Shown here: piece after piece, positions 1 to 6,543 of the stretch
Layout of the letters: each line of letters starts with the position of its first letter
Numbering within the stretch: position 1 is the first letter of the stretch
Source: an uncultured Clostridia bacterium
GTDB taxonomy: Bacteria; Bacillota; Clostridia; Oscillospirales; Oscillospiraceae
NCBI GenBank assembly: GCA_937907975.1
Contig: CALEQS010000051.1
Location: forward strand, 1-18,163
Direction of reading: 5' to 3'
DNA length: 18,163 nucleotides
Notes under the pieces: model-generated
What the model was told of the DNA's origin: nothing
Database searches by the model: none
What the model saw: only the letters and a program-made list of their open reading frames with translations
Translations under genes and position numbers: made by a program

Positions 1-44
1 CGAAAATTGCTCCGCAGCAGTGTCTGAAAAACTACGGTCATCAT
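1..44 (-). CDS. start of an unidentified gene, cut by the left edge
   Basis: Only the first codons are visible (MMTVVFQTLLRSNF...), so no product can be named. The reading is supported by a ribosome site (GAGGTGAG, about 46-53) a few bases before a double ATG, and by a near-consensus promoter and an operator-like palindrome further upstream. The start is either the ATG at 42-44 or the one at 39-41; the first gives a spacing of only about 3-6 nt, so the second is also plausible. The operator position suggests a repressor-controlled gene such as an efflux or stress gene, but that is inference. Confidence 0.6.
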   Translation of the reverse strand, partial: MMTVVFQTLLRSNF

Positions 45-72
45 ACTCACCTCGATTTCTTATGATCAATAA

Positions 73-91
73 ACCAACTAAAACGGTTGGT
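73..91. promoter_or_regulatory. operator-like palindrome just downstream of the -10
   Basis: The half-sites ACCAAC (73-78) and GTTGGT (86-91) are perfect inverted repeats separated by 7 nt. They lie over the predicted start of transcription of the left-edge gene, a typical place for a TetR- or MarR-type repressor site. Which protein binds cannot be seen here. The motif does not match the TAAAC-N4-GTTTA element near the tetR gene of this window, so a different regulator is likely. Confidence 0.5.
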
Positions 92-99
92 ATATTCGG

Positions 100-128
100 A
101 TTATAGCGTACCAAATGCAGTTTGTCAA
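100..128 (-). promoter_or_regulatory. strong sigma-A promoter for the left-edge gene
   Basis: Read on the minus strand, there is a perfect -35 TTGACA (123-128), a 17-nt spacer and a perfect -10 TATAAT (100-105). This is the best promoter in the window. Transcription would start near 92-94 and run leftwards into the gene cut by the window edge. A palindrome sits just downstream, so the strong promoter is probably held down by a repressor. Confidence 0.85.
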
Positions 129-274
129 CCCTCTTAAAAAATATCGCATGCTCCGTCCGGTTCTGTGTATTTCAGAATACTGGAAGCGCAGATAGAAAAC
201 AACGGCAGCATACCGGAAAGTGCAAGGCTGTGGGTGTTGCAATGTGAGAGCAAGGACACTCAAGGCGTACTATA

Positions 275-322
275 AAAGAGAAGGTACCCTGCTGTATAAC
301 AGAGTACCTCCCCTTTCTTGAA
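275..322. terminator. hairpin, probable bidirectional terminator
   Basis: AGGTAC (282-287) pairs with GTACCT (304-309), with further CTGT/ACAG pairing inside and a short loop. A-rich sequence lies on the left and CCCTTTCTT on the right, so U-rich tails exist for both strands. It lies downstream of the CdaR-like remnant (minus strand) and would end that transcript. Between 129 and 274 I see only a 5-bp hairpin (167-180) and no convincing gene. Confidence 0.5.
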
Positions 323-392
323 ACTTTTTCAGCCAATTCCATTCACAGCCCCTGTGGGCGCCGTTGTTTCTGCGCCTGCTGATCCTTCATGA

Positions 393-515
393 CTAATATT
401 CCAGCACATGGTAGGAAAACAGCAGGTGGAACACTGTCTCGCTGTTTTCCAGATCCACATCGATGAGCTCGTTGATCTTATTGACCCGATAGCTCATGGT
501 GTTGCGGTGAATGCT
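393..515 (-). pseudogene. C-terminal HTH remnant of a CdaR/PucR-family regulator
   Basis: Reading minus from 515 to the TAG at 393-395 gives 40 residues: S-I-H-R-N-T-M-S-Y-R-V-N-K-I, then N-E-L and an acidic stretch, ending F-S-Y-H-V-L-E-Y. The I-H-R-N-T-x-x-Y-R-x-x-K-I pattern is the recognition helix of the PucR-type HTH that closes CdaR/PucR regulators, proteins usually 350-550 residues long. An in-frame TGA sits at 516-518 and the sequence before it shows no homology to the rest of such a protein, so the gene has lost nearly everything but its tail. A promoter-like stretch (TACTATATAAT on minus, around 525-540) lies directly upstream of the junction. Such regulators respond to small organic substrates and often sit beside catabolic genes, as here. 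Confidence 0.7.
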
Positions 516-661
516 TCATCGCTCCTTTATTATATAGTAGCACAAAGCGTGGGTAGTTTCCACAAAAAAGGCCGGAGCGATTTTGAGAGCATACGCCGAT
601 TTTACAAAGGAATGCGAAGCTGTTGGGCAAAAATCACAAACACAGCATTGGGAGAAACCGA

Positions 662-667
662 TATAAT
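662..667 (+). promoter_or_regulatory. probable -10 box before the FAD oxidoreductase gene
   Basis: A perfect TATAAT lies 33 nt before the start codon at 701, with the ribosome site GGGAGG at 683-688 between. No good -35 hexamer is found 16-18 nt upstream (the bases there are A/C-rich), so the promoter may need an activator, for example the LysR-type protein encoded downstream. Confidence 0.4.
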
Positions 668-700
668 AAGGACAATGAAAAAGGGAGGGAGCTTTTCCAC

Positions 701-2265
701 ATGGATGAGATGAAGAAAAACGGCCCTGGACCTGGTCCCAGTGAGGACGACGGCCCGCCTCCCATTGAATTTATGTACCGCGGCATTCCGAAGCTGGACT
801 GCGCACCTGTACCGGAAAACGGCGTGCTGGAGGCAGACGTAGTCGAGGTGGGCTGCGGCGGCTCCGGTATTCCGGCGGCGGTGTCCGCGTTTAAAAACGG
901 CACGAAGCGCGTCGTCATCATCGAGAAGCAGAAGCGCGCCGGCGGCAACTCTGTCATGGCACGCGGCCTGTTCGCCTGCGAGAGCAGTGTGCTGCGGCAG
1001 GCAATGGTCAAATCCGATAAGGACGAGATCTTCACCAATGCCATGAACTGGCACCACTACTCCTGTGTGAACGGCTGGGTGCTCCGGGCCTGGATCAATC
1101 AGTCCGGCAATACCATCGACTGGCTGCGCAAGCGGGATGTGGAGTTTGAGGTAAACACGACCACCCGCATGACCTATGACATTGCCCCGCATTGGCACTG
1201 CGTCAAGGACTCCACTATGGCGACTCCCATGGCACATCTGGTCGAGGAGCTGATCGCCCGGGGCGCGCAGTTCTTCACCGAGACGATGGTGGATGAGCTG
1301 CTGACGGAGAACGGCGCTGTGGTCGGCGTGAAGGCCAGCCATGCGGGCGCACAGTTTGAGATCCACGCTCCGAGCGTGATCCTGGCTTCCGGCGGCTTTC
1401 TGGCTAACACCGAGATGGTCAAGCGGTTCTACCCAGACTACGACGAGGAAAACTTCGGCGGATATAAGGCACCAAATATGGGCGAGAGCGTCACGATGGC
1501 TGAGTCCGTGGGCGCGAACCTGGAGCGGGACATCATGCTCATCAAGGAGGGCTGCGCCAGCTCCGACTGCGCTCCCCGCACCCTCAGTGAGTTTGGCCGT
1601 GAGCCCTATCTGATGTGGGTCAACAAGAAGGGCCGCCGTTATGTGGATGAGACTGTCGGCTCCATTCTTCAGATCGCGATCAACGCTATGCTGAACCAGC
1701 CGGAAAAGGCGTCCTATGTCATCTTTGACGAGGGCACCATGCACCGTATGATGGATCTTGGCATGGAACTGTCCAAGGGCGACAATTTCCGGGGCGTGCC
1801 CATCCCGGACCTGAAGGAACAGTTTGCCAGGGCGGCTGAGAAGGCTCCCACCGAGTGCGCTATCTGCGATACGGTGGAGGAACTGGCCAACTGGATCGGC
1901 TGCAAGCCGGAGGTGTTGCAGGACGAGCTGAACCGCTACAACGGCTACTGCGAACACGGCTATGACGAGGACTTTAACAAACCCCGTAAGTATCTGGCCC
2001 CCCTGCCATGTGGGCCCGTTTTGCGGCATCCGCCACAGGGGCCATTGCGGTAGACACCTGCGGTCCCATCCGAGTGACGGAGAAGATGGAGGTCATCGAC
2101 CAGAACTGGGACCCCATTTCCGGCCTGTACGCCGCCGGATCGACCACGGCGGGCTGGCAGTCCAATGACTACTGCGGTGCCTATATTTTCGGCGGTGCCA
2201 TGTCCTATGCGATCAATTCCGGCCGCATCGCCGGACGCAGCGCGGCAAAATACGCGGTAAAGTGA
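701..2265 (+). pseudogene. FAD-dependent fumarate-reductase-like oxidoreductase, frameshifted
   Basis: This belongs to the FAD_binding_2 / flavocytochrome c fumarate and urocanate reductase family, which reduces activated C=C bonds or dehydrogenates ring ketones. ATG 701 is chosen because GGGAGG (683-688) precedes it; the frame is open from 623 but without a ribosome site. The N-terminus is Gly/Pro/Asp-rich, followed by the dinucleotide fold V-G-C-G-G-S-G near residue 50 and E-K-x-x-R-A-G-G-N-S, which bind FAD. The first frame runs to 2053 but loses homology after K-Y-L-A-P-L (about 2005). The C-terminal FAD-binding end (R-F-A-A-S-A-T-G..., G-L-Y-A-A-G-S-T-T-A-G, ending at TGA 2263-2265) continues in another frame from about 2008. 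The break lies near a C6 run (1998-2003) and repeated GGGCCC-like bases. It is either a true lesion or a sequencing error; total length (about 520 residues) is otherwise normal. The next gene starts 10 nt later. Confidence 0.8.
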
Positions 2266-2275
2266 GGGAAGGATC

Positions 2276-2445
2276 ATGAGAAAACTCACAACAGATGTCG
2301 CCATCATCGGCGCGGGCGCGGCGGGCATCCCCGCCGCCATCGAGGCCGCTCAGCGCGGCGTTAAGGTGGACGTGTTTGAGGCCAGCGACCATACCGGCGG
2401 CTCCTGCAACGGCGGCAATGGCGTGTTCGCCGTAGAGTCCAAAAT
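2276..2445 (+). pseudogene. N-terminal remnant of a second FAD-dependent oxidoreductase
   Basis: ATG 2276 follows an AGGGAAGG ribosome site and starts a classic FAD fold: D-V-A-I-I-G-A-G-A-A-G-I-P-A-A, then V-F-E-A-S-D-H-T-G-G-S and N-G-V-F-A-V-E-S. This matches the beginning of fumarate-reductase-like FAD enzymes, related to the gene just upstream. Homology stops after about 56 residues, where the sequence switches in another frame to the middle of an old-yellow-enzyme family reductase. The frame stays open to 2881, but residues after the junction are only an off-frame reading of the next fragment. About 400 residues of this enzyme are missing. Gene order suggests it was the second member of a small redox operon. 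Confidence 0.75.
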
Positions 2446-3633
2446 ATCGCCCAGATCCGTGCCAGCGATGCCGACCCCAACCATCCTACCAACTATAACC
2501 TGGAGGAGACCCCCTTCCTGCGACAGACCGAGTACATCAAAAAGTCCGGCGTCAAAATGCTCATTGCCTCCGTGGGCGGCTGGCAGAACCCGGAGACCTG
2601 TGAAAAGGCCATTGCTGAGGGTAAGATCGACATCGTCTCCATGGCCCGGGCCTGGGTGTCCAACCTGGATTACGGCAAGCTGGTCTATGAAGGCCGTGCA
2701 GACGACATCGTGCCCTGCCTGCGGTGCAACAAATGCCATGGCCGCGGTCCCAACGATCCCTTTGTATCCGTCTGCTCTGTCAACCCGAAGATCGGCATTG
2801 AGCACCGGCTCCACCATCTGGTCAGCCAGCCCGGCCTCAGCAAGCGCATTGCCGTCATTGGCGGAGGTCCGGCCGGTATGAAGGCGGCTATGGATCTCTG
2901 CGACTGCGGGCACAAGGTGACGCTCTACGAAAAGGAGGATCATCTGGGCGGTGCGATCTACCACTCCGAATTTGTGGACTTCAAGTGGATGCTCCGGGAC
3001 TTCAAGAATTACCTTATCCATCAGGTGGAGAAGCGGGGCATTGACGTGCATCTGAACACCACTGCGACTCCGGAGCTCATCGCCGCCGGGAATTATGACA
3101 TCGTCATCGCCGCACTGGACGCAGCACCCACCAAGCCGCCCATCCCCGGCCTGGCTGAGCGGGAGACTTTCTTCGGCGCACAGGCCATGATCCACCCGGA
3201 ACAGCTGGGCCATAACGTGGTGGTCATCGGCGGCGGTGAAGTCGGCGTGGAGTGCGGCATGAATCTGGCCAGGAAGGGCCACGAGGTCGCGGTGCGGGAG
3301 ATGCGTCCTCAGCTGGCCATGGACTCCACCATGATCCACTTCCATTCCATGTTTGAGGAGACCTGGCAGGCGATTCCGACCTTCCATGGCATTACCGGCG
3401 TGACTGTGACCGGCGTGGACGAGGACAGTGTCAGCTACAAGGACGCCGACGGCACGGAGCATACGATCCCCGCCGATTCTGTGGTGGTCTTCGCCGGCAT
3501 GAAGGCTAAACGGGATGAGGCATTGACCTATTACAACATTACTGACGGCTTCTATATGATCGGCGACTGCCGCACCCCGGCCACGGTTCAGCAGGCCATG
3601 CGTCAGGCCTTTGCCGCCGCATCAGAGATTTGA
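2446..3633 (+). pseudogene. C-terminal part of an Fe-S/FAD old-yellow-enzyme family reductase
   Basis: In the frame ending at TGA 3631-3633 homology starts near 2446-2455. The fragment has the end of the FMN TIM barrel (G-V-K-M-L-I-A-S-V-G-G-W, M-A-R-A-W), then the [4Fe-4S] motif C-L-R-C-N-K-C with a fourth Cys 12 residues later. Two dinucleotide folds follow, I-G-G-G-P-A-G (FAD) and V-I-G-G-G-E-V-G (NAD(P)H), and I-G-D-C-R near the end. This is the architecture of 2-enoate reductase, 2,4-dienoyl-CoA reductase and BaiCD-type enzymes, about 640-680 residues long, which reduce C=C bonds of unsaturated acids and ring enones. Roughly the first 250 residues, holding most of the FMN barrel, are gone. 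ATG 2557 is internal and has no ribosome site. A non-functional product is expected unless the electron-transfer half is still made. Confidence 0.8.
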
Positions 3634-3664
3634 GAAACATTCTCGTCATAACAGACTTTAAAAC

Positions 3665-3694
3665 CGCTGAAATCGGATGATTTCAGCGTTTTTT
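3665..3694 (+). terminator. Rho-independent terminator after the redox cluster
   Basis: There is a perfect 10-bp stem (3665-3674 with 3679-3688), a 4-nt loop and six T. It lies 31 nt after the reductase stop and separates the FAD/old-yellow-enzyme cluster from the LysR-type gene. Confidence 0.9.
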
Positions 3695-3727
3695 CGCGCT
3701 TTTATAGGGCGGACGCTTAGATGATGC

Positions 3728-3756
3728 TTGCGTTTTTCTCCCTCAGCCGCTATGAT
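3728..3756 (+). promoter_or_regulatory. promoter of the LysR-type gene
   Basis: A -35 TTGCGT (3728-3733), a 17-nt spacer and a -10 TATGAT (3751-3756) lie 33 nt before the start codon. The gene therefore has its own promoter rather than reading through from the terminated cluster upstream. Confidence 0.7.
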
Positions 3757-3788
3757 AAGAACAACACCACAGAGCGAGGTTGTTTTTC

Positions 3789-4691
3789 ATGACACTTCAA
3801 CAGCTGAAATACGTCACCGCCGTGGCGGACACTGGTACGATCAGCGGCGCGGCGCAGGCGCTTTTCCTTTCCCAGCCCAGTTTGACCGCCGCTATCCGGG
3901 AACTGGAACAGGAACTGAATATCACTATTTTCAGCCGCACAAACCGGGGCGTTGTGCTCACTGCCGCCGGGGAAGAGTTTCTGGGCTATGCCCGGCAGGT
4001 GCTGGAGCAGACTGATCTTATTGAAGAGCGCTACACCGGCTCTGCGCCCCGCCGCCATCGGTTCAGTGTGTCCACCCAGCACTATTCCTTCGCGGTAGAG
4101 GCTTTTGTTGATCTGTTAAAGGAGTACGGAGGCCCGGAGTATGACTTCCGGATCCGTGAGACCAAAACCTATGAGATCATTGAGGACGTGTCCAAGCTGC
4201 GCAGCGAGGTGGGAGTGCTTTATCTGAATGAGTTTAACCGCCCGGTCCTGACCCGGGTGCTGCGGGAACACGAACTGGAATTCCATCCGCTGTTCACCGC
4301 CCGCCCTCATGTCTTTGTCAGCAAGGCCAACCCTCTGGCTGATCGCCGCACCCTCACGCTGGATGATCTGGCACCCTATCCGCGTCTATCCTACGAACAG
4401 GGGGAGCACAACGCATTTTACTTTTCTGAGGAGATTTTAAGTACCTTGGAATGTGATAAGGAGATCATGGTCAGCGACCGGGCAACGCTGTTCAACCTGC
4501 TCATCGGTCTGAATGGCTACACCATTTGCTCCGGTGTGATCAACAATGAATTGAACGGCCCGAATATCACCGCCGTGCCGTTGGATGTGGACGACTGTAT
4601 GGAGATCGGCTATCTGCTTCACAAGCGCACTGTGCCCAACCGGTTCACCGAGACCTATATCGACGCGCTGCGCCGACATACCGGGGATTGA
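3789..4691 (+). CDS. LysR-family transcriptional regulator
   Basis: A 300-residue protein of the usual LysR length. The N-terminal winged HTH is clear: M-T-L-Q-Q-L-K-Y-V, then G-T-I-S-G-A-A-Q-A-L-F-L-S-Q-P-S-L-T as the helix-turn-helix, and L-E-Q-E-L-N-I-T-I-F-S-R-T, with the wing ending L-T-A-A-G-E-E-F (residues 1-65). The rest is the periplasmic-binding-like effector domain (about 90-290). ATG 3789 is preferred to the upstream TTG 3780 because it gives M-T-L-Q-Q-L, the family start, with GCGAGG about 9 nt upstream. It stands alone between two terminators, directly after the FAD/old-yellow-enzyme remnants, so its natural targets were probably those genes, but here they are broken. The effector is unknown. 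Confidence 0.92.
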   Translation: MTLQQLKYVTAVADTGTISGAAQALFLSQPSLTAAIRELEQELNITIFSRTNRGVVLTAAGEEFLGYARQVLEQTDLIEERYTGSAPRRHRFSVSTQHYSFAVEAFVDLLKEYGGPEYDFRIRETKTYEIIEDVSKLRSEVGVLYLNEFNRPVLTRVLREHELEFHPLFTARPHVFVSKANPLADRRTLTLDDLAPYPRLSYEQGEHNAFYFSEEILSTLECDKEIMVSDRATLFNLLIGLNGYTICSGVINNELNGPNITAVPLDVDDCMEIGYLLHKRTVPNRFTETYIDALRRHTGD

Positions 4692-4724
4692 GCAGGCCGC
4701 CTGATGGCATGAGAATATAAGAAG

Positions 4725-4763
4725 AGGACTTCACAGAATGCAGATCCTGTGAAGTCCTTTTTA
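4725..4763. terminator. bidirectional terminator between converging genes
   Basis: A perfect 12-bp stem (AGGACTTCACAG 4725-4736 with 4747-4758) is followed by TTTTTAT on plus and by CTTCTTATATTCT on minus. It ends the LysR-type transcript and the oppositely oriented secreted-protein operon. Nothing else is recognisable between 4692 and 4822. Confidence 0.85.
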
Positions 4764-4822
4764 TGGTTATTGATATTCAGCTTGGCCGCGCCGTATGTAT
4801 GCCCACAGCACGCAGATGCAGG

Positions 4823-5329
4823 TCAGGGGAGCGTGCCGATCACGGTATTCAGCGTGACAGAACCTGCACTCTGGTAGGTTTCCGGTTCATAACCCATGAT
4901 TTTTAATTGGATCTGTGAGCCGGGAGCGGGAACTGTCGTCAGATCGACGGTGCGTACATATTCTCCGGGCCGGATCAGGCCGGTCTCACCCAGAAGCGTT
5001 CCATCGGCGGCCAGAAGCCGCACTTTCAGCCAGACTGTATTTTCAATCGGATTTGTGAGGGATACCACGGCTTTGCCGTCATCAACGACTACATTACCGC
5101 AGATAGAAAAACGGTAATTCATCCCGTCCTGAAAAGGGGAGGAATACCCAAGCTCTTCCGGTACTGTCGGGATGCCCAACTCCGCGGCGGCATCAAAGGG
5201 CGGCGGCGTAAACTGCGGCGGCTCCTGCTCTGGACGAAACAGTACAAAGAGCGTTGTACCGAGCAAAACTGCGAGCAGTGCGCATAGTACAGGGATGAGA
5301 CGGGAAGTCGTCCTTTTCTGCCTGTTCAT
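4823..5329 (-). CDS. membrane-anchored small protein, last gene of the secreted-protein operon
   Basis: A 168-residue protein. A basic N-terminus (N-R-Q-K-R-T-T-S-R) precedes one hydrophobic segment (about 11-31), then a Pro/Glu-rich linker (33-60) and a beta-rich extracellular domain. The domain shares a pattern with the first gene of the operon: S/T-G-L-I-x-P-G and a later Y-[DE]-P-E, so the two are distant paralogues flanking the secreted pair. I do not recognise a named family; similar small anchored beta-sandwich proteins accompany surface-protein operons in Clostridia (recalled, not checked). The ribosome site is poor (AAGGCG about 16 nt before ATG), unlike the other genes of the operon, and a 122-nt gap with a 12-bp hairpin precedes it, so it is probably made at a lower level. 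An anchor or assembly role is inference. Confidence 0.75.
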   Translation of the reverse strand: MNRQKRTTSRLIPVLCALLAVLLGTTLFVLFRPEQEPPQFTPPPFDAAAELGIPTVPEELGYSSPFQDGMNYRFSICGNVVVDDGKAVVSLTNPIENTVWLKVRLLAADGTLLGETGLIRPGEYVRTVDLTTVPAPGSQIQLKIMGYEPETYQSAGSVTLNTVIGTLP

Positions 5330-5368
5330 AGGGGATCACGCCTTTCTGCCTGTGCCGGAAAGCCCGTG

Positions 5369-5396
5369 CGGCAGGACTGCAAAGGCAGTCCTGCCG
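5369..5396. repeat. 12-bp perfect hairpin between the last two genes of the operon
   Basis: CGGCAGGACTGC (5369-5380) pairs perfectly with 5385-5396 around a 4-nt loop. On the minus strand no clean U-run follows directly (GCACGGGCTTT), so it may be a partial terminator, an RNA-processing site or an mRNA stabiliser that sets the last gene's expression below that of the secreted proteins. A second small hairpin (CTGTC/GACAG) lies near 5410-5422. Confidence 0.6.
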
Positions 5397-5451
5397 TGGG
5401 TGGATTTTGTCTGTCAAAGACAGGGGAGAATCATTTCGTTCGGCGGAACGA

Positions 5452-6507
5452 TTACCTGGCGGAGACGGTCCAGATGCCGCCGCTTTCGCTCACGGCATAA
5501 GTATTGGTGTCCACATAGGAGGTGGGGTCAAAGTTGTAGGTGCCGGAAAGGGCGGAGACTACACAGTTGTCTGCGAGCTGGATCTTACCATTCATCCTGA
5601 TGGCGCCAAGCAGGTTTAGTTTGAATCCGCGGTTCCCCAAGATGTTATTACCCGCGCCGTCTCTGCTGAGCGTGCAATCCTTCAGTGTTGCTGTTCCGTT
5701 CAAAAAAACGGAACTATTGCCGGTACACGACGACATGGTGCAGTTTTCAAACAGGGCGTTGGCGCCGGTGGCTACAAGCAGATTATCGCCGTAATTGGCC
5801 ACATAGATCGAACCGTTTCTCATGATCACCTTGTCGTAGAAGTCGATATCATACCCTCCGGTCGTCAGGGTTTTGCCGTTCAGGTCGACCACCGTGCTGC
5901 CCCGCAGCTCAAGCTCCTGACCTGTGGTGATGTCCGCATTGAGCCGGATCGCGCCGCCCTGTGCCACGGCCGCAGCCAGCTCGTCCGCAGTGGAGACGTC
6001 GGTGAGTCTGGCGATGTTGACCGTGATCGTGCCGATCTTGCCGGTCTCGCCGATCTTTGCACCGCTGATGCCAAAGGCCGCGGTGCCCTTCGGAGCCTCG
6101 CTGACCTTGGTGCCCTCGGCGGTCTCCAGGTTCAGGGCGCTTTTGTCAAAGCTGCCGACGATCCCTTCGCTGCCGTCAAAGCGGAAGGAGGCGGTGATGG
6201 CGGTGTTGGAGTGGTTGGTGACGGTGATGTTTTTGGTATCGGTCGACCAGCCCTTTTCATAGTTTGCGTTCTCATAGTCGTGTGTTCCGGGATTCCAGGT
6301 GGGATAGCCGTCAAAATAGGTGAATTCCATGGCGTCCCAGACGATATCCGCCGAGATCTGGGTGCGTTCCGAGGCGCCCTGCACATAGTTTCCTTTGACG
6401 TCGATCCCGGTCCCGGCGGTGCCGTCGTTGGTCTCGGCGGCAAAAGCCGTCGTGGCAAGCCCGGTCAGCATCAGGCCTGTCAGTGTCAATGCCAGCAGTT
6501 TTTTCAT
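5452..6507 (-). CDS. secreted beta-helix protein, paralogue 2
   Basis: A 351-residue exported protein. ATG 6505-6507 is chosen over a start 24 nt upstream because AAAGGAGG (6517-6524) lies 9 nt before it and the signal peptide then begins M-K-K-L-L-A-L. The signal is 1-23 with probable cleavage after A-F-A. Residues about 25-165 form a domain shared with the upstream gene: G-x-Y-x-Q-G-A, M-E-F-T-Y-x-D-G, W-N-P-x-x-H-x-Y, I-T-V-T-N-H-S-N-T and F-R-F-D, a beta-sandwich-like pattern. Residues about 170-330 are short beta-helix rungs (V-V-D-L-N-G-K-T-L, L-F-E-N-C-T, A-T-L-K-D-C-T-L). The end G-T-Y-N-F-D-P-T-S-Y-V ... G-G-I-W-T-V matches the paralogue. There is no LPXTG or other wall-sorting signal. 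The function is unknown; a surface or matrix protein is the likely role. Confidence 0.85.
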   Translation of the reverse strand: MKKLLALTLTGLMLTGLATTAFAAETNDGTAGTGIDVKGNYVQGASERTQISADIVWDAMEFTYFDGYPTWNPGTHDYENANYEKGWSTDTKNITVTNHSNTAITASFRFDGSEGIVGSFDKSALNLETAEGTKVSEAPKGTAAFGISGAKIGETGKIGTITVNIARLTDVSTADELAAAVAQGGAIRLNADITTGQELELRGSTVVDLNGKTLTTGGYDIDFYDKVIMRNGSIYVANYGDNLLVATGANALFENCTMSSCTGNSSVFLNGTATLKDCTLSRDGAGNNILGNRGFKLNLLGAIRMNGKIQLADNCVVSALSGTYNFDPTSYVDTNTYAVSESGGIWTVSAR

Positions 6508-6543
6508 GATGTTTTTCCTCCTTTTGTTCACGTTCTTTCCTCT

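Noticed and set aside
78..263. Open frame of 61 codons on minus overlapping the left promoter
   Set aside because: It overlaps a near-consensus promoter and operator, has no ribosome site and no recognisable sequence.
408..713. Open frame of about 100 codons on plus before the FAD gene
   Set aside because: It is antisense to the CdaR/PucR tail in its first half and then covers the FAD gene's promoter region; no ribosome site.
1998..2010. Programmed frameshift at the C6 run in the FAD gene
   Set aside because: There is no slippery heptamer or stimulatory hairpin that I can see, and this enzyme family is not known for it; a lesion or sequence error is simpler.
602..2029. Long open frame antisense to the first FAD gene
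   Set aside because: High-GC mirror frame; the plus strand has clear FAD motifs and a ribosome site.
2350..3462. Long antisense open frame across the old-yellow-enzyme remnant
   Set aside because: Mirror frame; residue mix (many His, Val, Gly) is typical of antisense reading.
2557..3633. An intact short NADH-oxidase-like gene starting at ATG 2557
   Set aside because: No ribosome site before the ATG, and homology to the FMN barrel continues upstream to about 2446, showing it is the tail of a larger enzyme.
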